From: Enterococcus sp. CSURQ0835
Lineage (GTDB): Bacteria; Bacillota; Bacilli; Lactobacillales; Enterococcaceae
DNA: 32,664 bases
Assembly (NCBI RefSeq): GCF_902706605.1
Contig: NZ_CACSLH010000031.1
Span: forward strand, 1 to 32,664
Reading direction: 5' to 3'
Positions 25,450-32,664 of this stretch are shown in pieces (the stretch's first letter is position 1; each line of letters opens with the position of its first letter). Under the pieces are notes generated by a model. It searched no databases and had not been told where the DNA came from. It was given only the letters and a program-made list of their open reading frames with translations. Position numbers and translations under genes: made by a program.

Positions 25450-25818
25450 ATGAAAAAAAATCCATTAGAAGGTAAGATCGCGACGGTTCAATTTGATTCA
25501 GGCTTACAATTTCGACTTGATTTTTTACCGGATAATCAAATGCGCTGGACTTCCACCGGTAAAGAAGATGCCGGGGCTACAGCAGTGGAGACGATCTATG
25601 TGGTGTCGTATCCAGGTGATATTTTATCGATCGATTGGGTAGAAGAATCAGGGCTGTGTGTCTCTTACACACTAGATGTAGCCAATCAATATGTAAAAAG
25701 TTTTATGACCTTTACCGATGAAAACTATCGCGGTGGGCGCCGACCGTTCCTTCATGAAGGACCATTCCAGTTTATTTTAGAAAATGGTGAGCCCGACAAA
25801 ACCTCGCTAGCAGGCTAG
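25450..25818 (+). CDS. small MoaF-like / calycin-fold protein, function unknown
   Basis: 122 residues from ATG 25450, with AGGTG 6 nt upstream; GTG 25441 and ATG 25444 are alternatives. No signal peptide or membrane segment. The pattern of short beta strands with RLDFLPDNQMRW, YVVSYPGDILSIDWVEESG and VSYTLDVANQYVKSFMTF resembles the MoaF-related lipocalin-like beta barrels seen as stand-alone proteins in Firmicutes. The ligand or reaction is unknown, and molybdenum cofactor involvement should not be assumed. Preceded by its own probable promoter and followed by a terminator. Confidence 0.6.
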   Translation: MKKNPLEGKIATVQFDSGLQFRLDFLPDNQMRWTSTGKEDAGATAVETIYVVSYPGDILSIDWVEESGLCVSYTLDVANQYVKSFMTFTDENYRGGRRPFLHEGPFQFILENGEPDKTSLAG

Positions 25819-25851
25819 CAAAATTCAGCAGCGTTTAGCTTACTAACCCAA

Positions 25852-25901
25852 AACAAACCTGATCCAATAGCTGCGCGCTATCGGGTCAGGTTTGTTTTTT
25901 T
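25852..25901 (+). terminator. terminator between the MoaF-like gene and argH
   Basis: Stem AACAAACCTGA/TCAGGTTTGTT (11 bp, extendable) with a T tract on plus. It lies between convergent genes. On minus it begins 9 nt after the argH stop and has a weaker T run. Confidence 0.85.
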
Positions 25902-25909
25902 ACAACTAG

Positions 25910-27295
25910 TTATTTTTCAGGGGTGGCTAGTTCTTGTTTGGCCTTTTGGATCTGGGCCAGCACTTGATCAAAGCCGGTACCGCCTAACGAATGCCGCCGA
26001 ATGACCGCCGTTTTTGAAGCTAGTGTGTCGTAAATATCGTTTTGGATCAGCGGGGTGATCGCTTGGTATTCCGAAAGGGGCACATCTTGTAAGTAGATTC
26101 CTTTTTGGGTACAAGCCAAGACTAATTTACCAACGATCTCGTGCGCTTTTCTGAAGGGGATACCTTTTGCGGCTAAATAATCAGCTAACTCAGTGGCATT
26201 GGAAAAATCTTTTTCCGTTGACTCTGCCATATGACTTGCGTTGACTTGCATCGTGTCTATCATGCCGGCCATGATCTCTAAACTCGTCAAAACGGTATGG
26301 ACGGTATCAAACATGCCTTCTTTATCTTCTTGCAGATCTTTATTATACGCTAATGGCAAACCTTTCATCACAGTCAACAGTCCCATCAGATCACCAAAGA
26401 CCCGTCCTGTTTTACCCCGAATCAATTCTGCCATGTCCGGATTTTTCTTTTGCGGCATGATCGAGCTGCCAGTTGAGAAAGTATCCGTCAATTCCACGAA
26501 TTTAAATTCATGGCTACACCATAAAATGATCTCTTCACAAAACCGTGACAAATGCATCATCAAAATTGAGCTGTTACTCAAAAATTCTAAAATAAAATCC
26601 CGATCACTGACACCATCTAAACTATTGTGATACAGATCAGCAAAACCTAACTCATCTGCGGTCATTTGCCGATCGATGGGGAAAGTCGTTCCCGCTAAAG
26701 CAGCACTGCCTAAAGGAGATAAGTCGATCCGCTTGATGCTTTCTTCAAAGCGCGCTTGATCCCGCGACAACATCCCATAATAAGCGAGCAAATGATGACC
26801 AAATGAGATTGGCTGGGCATGCTGCAAATGCGTATAGCCGGGCATGATGGTCTCCACGTGTTTTTCCGCTTGTTTGACTAATACTTGCCGGAAATTTTTG
26901 ATGTGAGCGATAACTTCAAAAACTTGCTCTTTCAAATATAAATGCATATCCGTTGCGACTTGATCATTCCGGCTACGCGCCGTATGTAGTTTGCCAGCAA
27001 CTGGGCCGATCTCATCGGTCAACATTTTTTCCAAATTCAAATGGATATCTTCATTTTCGATCGTAAAATTTAATTCTCCTGCGGCTAATTTTTCCGCTAG
27101 TGTCTTCAACCCTGCACTGATTTCCGCTGCTTCACTTTCCTTGATAATTCCCGTTTTACCAAGCATTTTCACATGAGCTAAACTGCCTATGATATCTTGT
27201 TTAGCTAACTGATAATCAAATGGGATCGACGCACCAAACGCATCGATCCACGCTTCATTTTTGCCGTCGAACCGGCCGCCCCAAAGTTTTGCCAT
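25910..27295 (-). CDS. argH: ArgH, argininosuccinate lyase
   Basis: Splits argininosuccinate into arginine and fumarate, the last step of arginine synthesis. 461 residues from ATG 27295, with GAGGTGA upstream; the in-frame GTG at 27304 lies inside that site. It starts [16 protein letters not shown], typical of ArgH. The fumarase-superfamily signature [12 protein letters not shown] is present, as are [13 protein letters not shown] and the catalytic-His segment [12 protein letters not shown]-like [10 protein letters not shown]. It has its own promoter and is separated from argG by a terminator, unlike the tight argGH operons of many relatives. Confidence 0.96.
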   Translation of the reverse strand: MAKLWGGRFDGKNEAWIDAFGASIPFDYQLAKQDIIGSLAHVKMLGKTGIIKESEAAEISAGLKTLAEKLAAGELNFTIENEDIHLNLEKMLTDEIGPVAGKLHTARSRNDQVATDMHLYLKEQVFEVIAHIKNFRQVLVKQAEKHVETIMPGYTHLQHAQPISFGHHLLAYYGMLSRDQARFEESIKRIDLSPLGSAALAGTTFPIDRQMTADELGFADLYHNSLDGVSDRDFILEFLSNSSILMMHLSRFCEEIILWCSHEFKFVELTDTFSTGSSIMPQKKNPDMAELIRGKTGRVFGDLMGLLTVMKGLPLAYNKDLQEDKEGMFDTVHTVLTSLEIMAGMIDTMQVNASHMAESTEKDFSNATELADYLAAKGIPFRKAHEIVGKLVLACTQKGIYLQDVPLSEYQAITPLIQNDIYDTLASKTAVIRRHSLGGTGFDQVLAQIQKAKQELATPEK

Positions 27296-27341
27296 CAAAA
27301 TCACCTCATCGATTTTTTTCCTGTCTTTTCAAAAACTGAAC

Positions 27342-27370
27342 ATTACAGTCAGTCCAATTGTAACTATCAA
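27342..27370 (-). promoter_or_regulatory. argH promoter
   Basis: Minus strand TTGATA (27370-27365), 17 nt, TGTAAT (27347-27342). The -35 lies directly beyond the T tract of the argG-side terminator, so argH can be expressed independently. Confidence 0.65.
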
Positions 27371-27372
27371 AT

Positions 27373-27399
27373 AAAAATAGCCGGAGAAAACTCCGGCTA
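27373..27399 (-). terminator. terminator between argG and argH
   Basis: Perfect 9-bp minus-strand stem TAGCCGGAG/CTCCGGCTA with TTTT loop and TTTTT tail. It ends either the argG mRNA or a separate structured RNA. Confidence 0.9.
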
Positions 27400-27400
27400 G

Positions 27401-27660
27401 TGGCGTAGCTGGACTCACTGTTCCAGCTTGTTCGCCAAAAGGTGTAACCAAACTCACTGTTTTGGCTCATCACCGCGTGGGCTAAGGGAGGAGGTGCCTG
27501 ATACAGACACCTCAGGATGATGAAGTATTGCTGGTTTCCTTATTTCCTTCCGAGGAAAAGAAACTCACCGAAGAGCAATGGCAAGATGTGAACTGGATAG
27601 CCTTATTTACCGGCAAGTAAAAGCTACCTCACATCCGTTCACGTTGCACGCATCCAATTT
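27401..27660 (-). ncRNA. structured RNA region between argG and argH with tandem hairpins
   Basis: About 260 nt with no ORF of note, read on minus. From 5': an extended hairpin GATGTGA...TCACATC (inner TAGC/GCTA and TTTAC/GTAAA, about 27635-27585), a stem-loop TTCCT-CGGA-AGGAA inside GTTTC/GAAAC, then GAGGTG/CACCTC. Two look-alike hairpins follow: GGTG-atga-GCCAAA-ACAGTGAG-TTTGGT-ta-CACC (27474-27441) and TGGCG-aacaa-GCTGGA-ACAGTGAG-TCCAGC-ta-CGCCA (27437-27401). They share the octaloop ACAGTGAG and the 3' bulge TA. A G-U pair in the first works only on minus, supporting this strand. A terminator follows. It could be an argG 3' UTR, a small RNA or a leader. Confidence 0.5.
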
Positions 27661-27664
27661 TTTA

Positions 27665-28885
27665 TTAAGCTGTCGGTTGCTCCTGTTTAGCAACTTTAGC
27701 TTGGATCTCTGCGTTTACTTTAGTTGGCAAGCCCCATAGTTTAATAAAACCAACCGCTGCTGCTTGATCAAATGTATCAGCAGATGTGTAAGTCGCTAAG
27801 TTTTCATCATATAAACTATTGGTTGATTTCCGACCTTCGACGATCACGTTACCTTTGAACAATTTCACCCGCAACGTCCCGTTTACGACAGCTTGCGATT
27901 GTTTGACAAAAGCGATCAAAGCTTCAGTTGCTGGATTGAACCACAGACCATCATAAATGATCTGGCTCAATTGTTGTTCGATCATTGGTTTCAAATGTGC
28001 CATCTCCCGCACGAAAGTCAAATCTTCCAACTCTTTATGGGCCGTCAACAAGACTTCAGCTCCAGGACATTCATAAACTTCTCGAGATTTGATCCCTACG
28101 AGCCGGTTTTCGATGTGGTCGATTCGGCCGATCCCGTGTTTACCGGCAATCGTATTTAATTCCATGATCAATTTCGCAAGCGGCATCGGTGTGCCATTTA
28201 ACGCAACGGGGACACCTTTATTAAATTCGATCTCTACCATGTCAGGTGTGTCAGGCGTATCTTCTAATTCAGCGGTGATCGCATAGGCTCCTTTTGGCGG
28301 AGTTGCCCAAGGATCTTCTAAGACGCCGCATTCACATGCCCGGCCCCATAAGTTTTGATCGATTGAATACGGATTATCTAAATCAGCGGGGATCGGCACG
28401 CCTTTTTCAGCTGCGTAGTTGATCTCTTCTTCCCGTGACCATTTCCATTCCCGCACTGGGGCGATGATCTTAAGATTTGGATCAAGCGCTGCGATGGAAA
28501 CTTCAAACCGCACTTGGTCATTACCTTTACCAGTACAACCATGAGCGATAGTGGTCGCCCCCGTTTGATGGGCTAATTCAACTAATTTTTTTGAGATCAA
28601 AGGCCGTGATAAGGCGGAGACTAACGGATAAGAATTTTCATAATACGTATTGCCTTGTAACGCAACTAACACAAATTCTTGAGCGAACTCTTCGCGTGCA
28701 TCGATGGCGTAAGATTCGATTGCGCCAACTTGCAACGCTTTTTCTTTAATGAAGGCGGTGTCCCGACCTTCACCAATATCTAAACAGCAAGCTACGACAT
28801 CGTAGCCTTCATCAGTCAGCCATTTAATGGAAACGGAAGTATCTAAACCACCTGAATAAGCTAAAATTACTTTTTCTTTTGTCAT
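27665..28885 (-). CDS. argG: ArgG, argininosuccinate synthase
   Basis: Joins citrulline and aspartate, with ATP, to argininosuccinate. 406 residues from ATG 28885, with AAGGGAG 8 nt upstream (28900-28894); an earlier in-frame ATG at 28918 has no ribosome site. The N-terminal ATP-pyrophosphatase motif is AYSGGLDTS (about 8-16). Other family blocks are [15 protein letters not shown] and the segment [15 protein letters not shown]. The C-terminal helix is rich in Gln, Lys and Ala, as expected for oligomerisation. The promoter with an AT-rich palindrome upstream suggests ArgR control. No ornithine-pathway genes are present in this window. Confidence 0.96.
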   Translation of the reverse strand: MTKEKVILAYSGGLDTSVSIKWLTDEGYDVVACCLDIGEGRDTAFIKEKALQVGAIESYAIDAREEFAQEFVLVALQGNTYYENSYPLVSALSRPLISKKLVELAHQTGATTIAHGCTGKGNDQVRFEVSIAALDPNLKIIAPVREWKWSREEEINYAAEKGVPIPADLDNPYSIDQNLWGRACECGVLEDPWATPPKGAYAITAELEDTPDTPDMVEIEFNKGVPVALNGTPMPLAKLIMELNTIAGKHGIGRIDHIENRLVGIKSREVYECPGAEVLLTAHKELEDLTFVREMAHLKPMIEQQLSQIIYDGLWFNPATEALIAFVKQSQAVVNGTLRVKLFKGNVIVEGRKSTNSLYDENLATYTSADTFDQAAAVGFIKLWGLPTKVNAEIQAKVAKQEQPTA

Positions 28886-28944
28886 CCTCAAAACTCCCTT
28901 GTATTTGATTGGATTCATGCAACTCTCATTTCTAACTTGAGGCT

Positions 28945-28995
28945 ATCTTAGCACCGTAAAATACAAAAAGCAAGCATTTTGTAAATATTTATGCA
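28945..28995 (-). promoter_or_regulatory. argG promoter with candidate ARG box
   Basis: Minus strand TTGCTT (28973-28968), 17 nt, TAAGAT (28950-28945). Just upstream, 28980-28995 reads TGTAAATATTTATGCA on plus, containing the perfect palindrome TAAATATTTA, in keeping with AT-rich ArgR boxes. A second half-site (TGTATAA on minus) lies near 29020. The promoter is well supported; the ArgR call is moderate. Confidence 0.6.
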
Positions 28996-29054
28996 AAATA
29001 ATTTTATATTTTTGTTTGTTTATACATTTGAATGAGAAAGAGTAACGAGGGGAT

Positions 29055-29126
29055 GTGCTAGATAAATTAGAAAAATATCATGAGATTCAAGATGCTTTCT
29101 TTGGATTTAATTCAGAAAAAGATTGA
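29055..29126 (+). other. possible 23-codon ORF or gene remnant before rplM
   Basis: GTG CTA GAT AAA then codons giving LEKYHEIQDAFFGFNSEKD and a TGA that overlaps the -35 of the rplM promoter. GAGGGG lies only 2 nt before the GTG, too close. The composition is protein-like, so this may be the end of a lost gene. Apart from this and the two promoters, 28919-29157 holds nothing recognisable. Confidence 0.25.
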
Positions 29127-29151
29127 CAGATGCACATTGAGGAAGTATTAT
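29123..29151 (+). promoter_or_regulatory. rplM-rpsI promoter
   Basis: Perfect TTGACA (29123-29128), 17 nt, TATTAT (29146-29151). Confidence 0.9.
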
Positions 29152-29157
29152 GGTAAA

Positions 29158-29236
29158 TGGTATTGTTTGCCCCACGAGAGCCCCGGAAACTCAAGTGTTT
29201 GTCAAACATTCGAAACTTAAATTGGAGGAAGAAATC
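29158..29236 (+). promoter_or_regulatory. rplM 5' leader, candidate L13 autoregulatory RNA
   Basis: About 80 nt between the transcription start and the GTG. GTTTG (29166-29170) can pair with CAAAC near 29202-29206, enclosing a C/G-rich inner part. L13 leaders are known upstream of rplM in low-GC Gram-positives. Position and length fit; family membership needs a covariance search. Confidence 0.45.
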
Positions 29237-29680
29237 GTGCGTACAACATATATGGCTAAGCCAGGCGAAGTAGAACGTAAATGGTACGTAGTAGACGCAA
29301 CAGATGTTCCATTAGGACGTCTTTCAACAGTTGTTGCTTCTGTACTACGTGGTAAAAATAAACCAACATTCACACCACATGTAGACACTGGTGATTTTGT
29401 AATCGTAATTAATGCAGATAAAATCAAACTGACAGGTAAGAAAGCATCTGACAAGATTTATTACCGTCACTCAATGTATCCAGGTGGATTGAAACAAGTC
29501 TCTGCTGGTGAACTGCGTGCTAAAAATTCTCGCCGTTTGATCGAAACTTCTGTTAAAGGCATGTTACCTAAAAACACTTTAGGCCGTGCACAAGGCATGA
29601 AACTTCACGTATACGGTGGAGCAGAACATCCACATGCAGCACAACAACCAGAAGTACTAGATATCACAAACTTAATCTAA
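29237..29680 (+). CDS. rplM: ribosomal protein uL13
   Basis: 147 residues from GTG 29237, with GGAGGA 7 nt upstream (29224-29229). An upstream in-frame ATG near 29150 lies in the promoter and cannot be used. [19 protein letters not shown] is the normal N-terminus. The core blocks [19 protein letters not shown] and [10 protein letters not shown] are present. It is an early-assembly 50S protein. rpsI follows after 15 nt, the universal L13-S9 pair. Confidence 0.98.
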   Translation: MRTTYMAKPGEVERKWYVVDATDVPLGRLSTVVASVLRGKNKPTFTPHVDTGDFVIVINADKIKLTGKKASDKIYYRHSMYPGGLKQVSAGELRAKNSRRLIETSVKGMLPKNTLGRAQGMKLHVYGGAEHPHAAQQPEVLDITNLI

Positions 29681-29695
29681 TAGGAGGGAAATTCA

Positions 29696-30088
29696 TTGGC
29701 ACAAGTTCAATATAGCGGCACAGGCCGTCGTAAAAATGCAGTTGCCCGCGTACGTTTAGTACCTGGTACTGGTAAAATTACTGTAAACAAAAAAGACGTT
29801 GAAGAATATATCCCACATGCTGACTTGCGTTTAGTTATCAACCAACCATTTGGCGTAACTGAAACTGCTGGTTCATATGACGTATTCGTAAACGTAGATG
29901 GCGGGGGCTATGCAGGTCAAGCCGGCGCTATCCGTCACGGTATCGCTCGGGCTTTACTAGAAGTAGATCCTGACTTCCGTACACCATTAAAACGCGCAGG
30001 ATTACTTACTCGTGATTCACGGATGGTTGAACGTAAAAAACCAGGTCTTAAGAAAGCGCGTAAAGCGAGCCAGTTCTCAAAACGTTAA
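29696..30088 (+). CDS. rpsI: ribosomal protein uS9
   Basis: 130 residues with a TTG start, AGGAGGG 7 nt upstream. It begins [19 protein letters not shown] and ends in the conserved basic tail [12 protein letters not shown] that reaches the ribosomal P site. Co-transcribed with rplM and followed by a terminator. Confidence 0.98.
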   Translation: MAQVQYSGTGRRKNAVARVRLVPGTGKITVNKKDVEEYIPHADLRLVINQPFGVTETAGSYDVFVNVDGGGYAGQAGAIRHGIARALLEVDPDFRTPLKRAGLLTRDSRMVERKKPGLKKARKASQFSKR

Positions 30089-30110
30089 TATATTTTATAT
30101 ATCGACATTC

Positions 30111-30145
30111 AAGACACTTTTCAATTTTGGAGAGTGTCTTTTTTT
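30111..30145 (+). terminator. rplM-rpsI terminator
   Basis: 10-bp stem AAGACACTTT/AGAGTGTCTT (one G-U) then TTTTT. The left end of the ISL3-family element appears to begin at the next base. Confidence 0.88.
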
Positions 30146-30183
30146 GGCTCTTTGCAAATAGTGTTGTTCAGAATTAAATCAGG

Positions 30184-30212
30184 AAAGGAAACGTTTCGGC
30201 GTTTCCTTTTTT
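30184..30212. terminator. hairpin terminator inside the ISL3 left end
   Basis: AAAGGAAACG/CGTTTCCTTT with TTTCGG loop and T tail on plus. It lies just after the transposase stop (minus) and may also block transcription entering from rpsI. Confidence 0.65.
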
Positions 30213-30219
30213 GATGTTA

Positions 30220-31536
30220 TCAAATAATCGTAAATAGACTCTGTTGAACCATGACTCTCCGGCGCAAATGACGGAACGTTCTAAATCCAAAAGCGATCCG
30301 TTTAATGACTTTGATCAGATTATTTTTCCCTTCAAGTTTCCCGTTTGAATACGGGTATTGAAGAGAATTGATGACGGCTTTTTTATGCTTCGTTAAGTAC
30401 TTGACTGATTTTTTGAACTCGGTTGGAAGTGTTGCAGGAAGCGTCTCAATTAATTCAAAAAAGATTTTGAAATCTTTCGCATCAAATGTAATCAAAAGAT
30501 CCTGATAGACTTCATAGCAGACACGCAAGTCAGAATCGATCGAGAGTAAATAATCCACGACCTCAGACTCCACCAAGTACTTCTTTTGAAAAAGCGGAAA
30601 CTGTTTACGCGAAGTATAATTGAGCTTGGCATTCTTTTTCAGGATGGTCCGCCAGTACTTCTTAAATTTCCGATAGTCTTTCCTAGCTTGCGCATTATTT
30701 TTATTCAGACGTTTCATGGCTTGGATGCGCTGTTTATTCAATGCTCTAGTCAATTGTTGGATGATGTGAAACCGGTCAATTGAGATCATGGCTTTAGGAA
30801 AGACCTCCTTAATAACCTTGTCATAAGCGGCATTCATATCCATCACAACATGGCGAACTTGTTTGCGGGCTTTCCAAGTGAAACGCATGAAATAGGCCTT
30901 TAGTTTGAAATTCCGACGATCATCTAGAATATCAAAAATCTTTCCAGTATCCGCGTCGCTGATAATAAAACACATCGCCCCTGGACAATCTTTTGTGCCT
31001 TTGAATTCGTCAATCAGCAGATGTTTAGGTAAATAGTTAAGCTTTAAACGCGTCTCAACGAAAAAAGCGTCTAAGACGCGTTCAACGGTTTTCGTTGAGA
31101 CATAGTAGCGCTTCGCAATCTCTTTCATCGAGATTTTTTTCTTTAAATCAACGGCAATCGCAAACTTTAAGGATTGTGCGATTGAACAATGTTTCTGAAC
31201 ATAATAGGTTTCCGCCGTAAAAGTATGATGGCAATCTTTACAATAAAACCGCTGCTTGTACAATTCTAAGTAAGTCGGAACCTCTTGGTAAGGAAGTAAT
31301 TGAATCATAGTCTTTTTGAACGAGTGACGATTGACGGAAGTCAATCCACAATGAGGACATCTTGGTGGATCATAAGATAAGAAACCCGTAAAGACAGTTG
31401 CCATATGGCCTCTTACTTTTCGTTTAGCGACAGCCTCTTTTGAAAAAGAAATGTGGGAGTCTTTGATATTAAGTAGTAATTTGATGGATTGATCTAAGTT
31501 TTTGTCTGCATGTCTGATATTCTTATTGATGGACAC
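30220..31536 (-). CDS. ISL3-family transposase
   Basis: 438 residues. GTG start at 31536 with AGGAGG 8 nt upstream. The N-terminal zinc-ribbon region has CPHCG and CKDCHHTF. A helix-turn-helix segment follows (KISMKEIAKRYYVSTKTVERVL). The DDE catalytic domain shows LLIDEFKG, VVMDMNAAYDKVI, SIDRFHIIQQ and the C-terminal SNGKLEGKNNLIKVIKR with the Glu. Length and motifs are normal and the frame is open, so it may be active. Confidence 0.93.
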   Translation of the reverse strand: MSINKNIRHADKNLDQSIKLLLNIKDSHISFSKEAVAKRKVRGHMATVFTGFLSYDPPRCPHCGLTSVNRHSFKKTMIQLLPYQEVPTYLELYKQRFYCKDCHHTFTAETYYVQKHCSIAQSLKFAIAVDLKKKISMKEIAKRYYVSTKTVERVLDAFFVETRLKLNYLPKHLLIDEFKGTKDCPGAMCFIISDADTGKIFDILDDRRNFKLKAYFMRFTWKARKQVRHVVMDMNAAYDKVIKEVFPKAMISIDRFHIIQQLTRALNKQRIQAMKRLNKNNAQARKDYRKFKKYWRTILKKNAKLNYTSRKQFPLFQKKYLVESEVVDYLLSIDSDLRVCYEVYQDLLITFDAKDFKIFFELIETLPATLPTEFKKSVKYLTKHKKAVINSLQYPYSNGKLEGKNNLIKVIKRIAFGFRTFRHLRRRVMVQQSLFTII

Positions 31537-31609
31537 TTGTTTTTCCTCCTATAATTGGGTTTGGCGATTTAATTATAGAGGAACCAAGTGTCTTTTTGTC
31601 ATAAAAAAA

Positions 31610-31653
31610 GATATTTAGTGTTCCTACTCATTCGAGTAACAACACTAAATATC
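31610..31653. repeat. 13-bp inverted repeat at the ISL3 right end
   Basis: GATATTTAGTGTT (31610-31622) and AACACTAAATATC (31641-31653), 18 nt apart. The right arm coincides with the element's terminal repeat, so the left arm is a subterminal copy in opposite orientation. Confidence 0.8.
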
Positions 31654-31695
31654 ATAGAACTAAAAGTATGTGGCTAAGGCTTTGTCGTATATTCA

Positions 31696-32271
31696 TTAAA
31701 TATTTAATATTGTATAAAAAAGTAAAATCAATATTCCTAAGCCGATTCCCAACCAAACTATTTTTCCGATAGGATGATTTGGATTTATTGTTAATCCTGG
31801 ACCGTAAGCTTTAGGAATAAAAAATGGTTGTGGTGCGTCATCTTCTTTTTTATAAAATGATTTGTAAAGAATATAACTAGAAATAATAAGTGGAATACAA
31901 ATAAGAATAACAATAGTAGCTAATATGTTTTCATTTATCTTCTCTTTAAAAAATATATCAGATAAACAAAATGCCACAATTAGCACCAGAGATATAGCTG
32001 TGATATAACTAGCAACTCGTTCTGTCTTTTTCTTCTTGATTAGTTTATAATCATCTTCTACTTTTTTCATGTACTCAGAATCTCCTTTTAACATATAGTC
32101 AAGGGATAAAGAATAGTTTTCACTGAGAGATATGAGCGTGGGGATATCTGGAAAGTTTTTCCCGTTTTCCCAATTAGAAATAGTTTGTCGTGTAACGAAC
32201 AATCTTTCTGCCATATCCTGTTGGGTAATTCCTAATTCAGTTCTCCGATCTTTTAGTATTTGTGCAAACAT
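31696..32271 (-). CDS. XRE-family regulator with membrane segments
   Basis: 191 residues. Residues about 2-58 are a Cro/C1-type helix-turn-helix (LGITQQDMAERLFVTRQTIS, NWENGKNFPDIPTL). A charged linker leads to three predicted transmembrane segments (about 87-107, 115-136 and 168-190). Such membrane-tethered XRE proteins in Firmicutes often regulate a neighbouring gene. The divergent neighbour here is a short ORF cut by an IS30-type element. The codon use is more AT-rich than in the core genes, suggesting accessory DNA. The ligand is unknown. Confidence 0.85.
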   Translation of the reverse strand: MFAQILKDRRTELGITQQDMAERLFVTRQTISNWENGKNFPDIPTLISLSENYSLSLDYMLKGDSEYMKKVEDDYKLIKKKKTERVASYITAISLVLIVAFCLSDIFFKEKINENILATIVILICIPLIISSYILYKSFYKKEDDAPQPFFIPKAYGPGLTINPNHPIGKIVWLGIGLGILILLFYTILNI

Positions 32272-32294
32272 TCTTCATTTCCCCTTTCACTAAT

Positions 32295-32324
32295 ATGATA
32301 GTACAAAAAAAATAATTTATTCAA
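32295..32324 (-). promoter_or_regulatory. promoter of the XRE regulator
   Basis: Minus strand TTGAAT (32324-32319), 18 nt, TATCAT (32300-32295). Confidence 0.5.
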
Positions 32325-32494
32325 GAAAGCTTGATTTGACAGTGCGCAAGAAATTCTTGCTTGTCATTTTAGGAAGAAATTTCCATACTGACGTTGTAAG
32401 TAATTATATCTTAAATAGAAGTTAGATAGTATAAATATGTGACTTTTATAAGTGATAGTTATTTACTAAATATAAATGTGAAAGAAGGAATAAA

Positions 32495-32560
32495 AATGAG
32501 AAAAACAAGTGACAGATTATTTGGAGAACCTTTGAGAACGCCGATTGTAAAATTAAGCTA
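32495..32560 (+). pseudogene. short ORF, probably the start of a gene cut by the IS30-type element
   Basis: GAAGGA precedes ATG 32495. The reading MRKTSDRLFGEPLRTPIVKL ends with a TAG formed at the apparent element boundary. It is divergent from the XRE regulator gene. The true product is unknown. 32325-32494 is AT-rich and I see no gene in it. Confidence 0.35.
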
Positions 32561-32664
32561 GACAACTAAAAAAGTCACTTGTGCTACACTCAAAATAGTT
32601 CCGACCAAAGAATTATAAGGAGTGAGTACAAATGACCTATACCCATCTTACAACAGACGAACTT
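32558..32664 (+). mobile_element. left end of an IS30-family element (runs off the window)
   Basis: TAGACAACTAAAAAAGTCAC resembles IS30-family ends in enterococci and lies 55 nt before a ribosome site and the transposase start. The boundary is approximate. Confidence 0.55.
32632..32664 (+). CDS. IS30-family transposase, first 11 residues
   Basis: ATG 32632 after AAGGAG. MTYTHLTTDEL is the usual start of enterococcal IS30-group transposases (IS6770/IS1062 type). The rest lies outside the window. Confidence 0.7.
   Translation, partial: MTYTHLTTDEL

Larger units (their letters stand above)
30146..31661 (-). mobile_element. ISL3-family insertion sequence
   Basis: A full-length ISL3 transposase flanked by imperfect ends. 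The left end starts GGCTCTTTGC and contains TAGTGTTGTT (30159-30168); the right end, read inward on minus, is GTTCTATGATATTTAGTG continuing to the same TAGTGTTGTT (31660-31638). No 8-bp target duplication is seen at these limits, so the exact ends are uncertain by a few bases. A second inverted copy of the end sequence makes a hairpin at the right end. Confidence 0.75.

Noticed and set aside
29150-29236. N-terminal extension of L13 from ATG 29150
   Set aside because: That ATG sits within the -10 of the rplM promoter, upstream of the mRNA start. GTG 29237 has the ribosome site and gives normal L13.
30184-30212. Catabolite (cre) site GGAAACGTTTCGG
   Set aside because: It is part of the symmetric terminator hairpin at the end of the ISL3 transposase gene and not upstream of a gene.
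1-32664. CRISPR arrays, CIRCE elements, prophage or a defence system
   Set aside because: No regularly spaced repeats, no TTAGCACTC-N9-GAGTGCTAA and no recognisable phage or defence genes were seen.

Overview
The window looks like the chromosome of a low-GC Gram-positive coccus of the Lactobacillales, most likely an Enterococcus. The evidence is the ctsR-clpC pair without mcsA/mcsB, the RpoB and RpoC sequences with TTG starts (RpoB numbering places the rifampicin-pocket residues at the Enterococcus positions Q473, D476, H486 and S491), L13/S9 with an enterococcal-type layout, and ISL3- and IS30-type insertion sequences. The species cannot be named from sequence alone.

Layout. 1-250: the end of a tRNA cluster (partial Leu, Arg-ACG, Pro-TGG). 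360-3430: heat-shock operon ctsR-clpC under a CtsR operator. 3480-5860: two U32-family genes of tRNA U34 hydroxylation (trhP1/trhP2). 5880-7360: glutathione reductase gor, preceded by a perfect consensus CtsR box. 7375-9288: a small divergent locus of extracellular flavin/electron-transfer type (eetB-eetA on minus, ApbE/FmnB lipoprotein on plus). 9289-9999: AT-rich accessory patch with a frameshifted small lipoprotein gene and one possible small ORF. 10000-14030 (minus): birA and an aromatic-amino-acid-type ABC importer (trpX-trpY-trpZ) behind a long leader. 14150-21960: rpoB and rpoC. 22000-23900: msrA, prepilin peptidase comC, dps. 24200-25818: a secreted NlpC/P60 hydrolase and a small MoaF-like protein. 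25910-28950 (minus): argH and argG, separated by a structured RNA region, a terminator and a second promoter. 29120-30145: rplM-rpsI. 30146-31661: ISL3-family element. 31696-32664: an XRE membrane regulator, a truncated small ORF and the start of an IS30-family element.

Most interesting signal. The leader of the ABC importer (13733-14028, minus) has a strong promoter and a 21-codon ORF with an excellent ribosome site. Five of the last seven sense codons of that ORF are Tyr or Phe. The ORF stops directly against the first of seven mutually pairing RNA segments, and the last pair is an intrinsic terminator. Segment pairs 2:3, 4:5 and 6:7 give termination, while 1:2, 3:4 and 5:6 give read-through. 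This looks like a translation-sensing aromatic amino acid attenuator rather than the T-box usual in Firmicutes.

Second-rank signals are the tandem hairpins with identical octaloops between argG and argH, the CtsR box at gor, and the A8 homopolymer that breaks a lipoprotein gene. Most other genes are ordinary conserved core genes.
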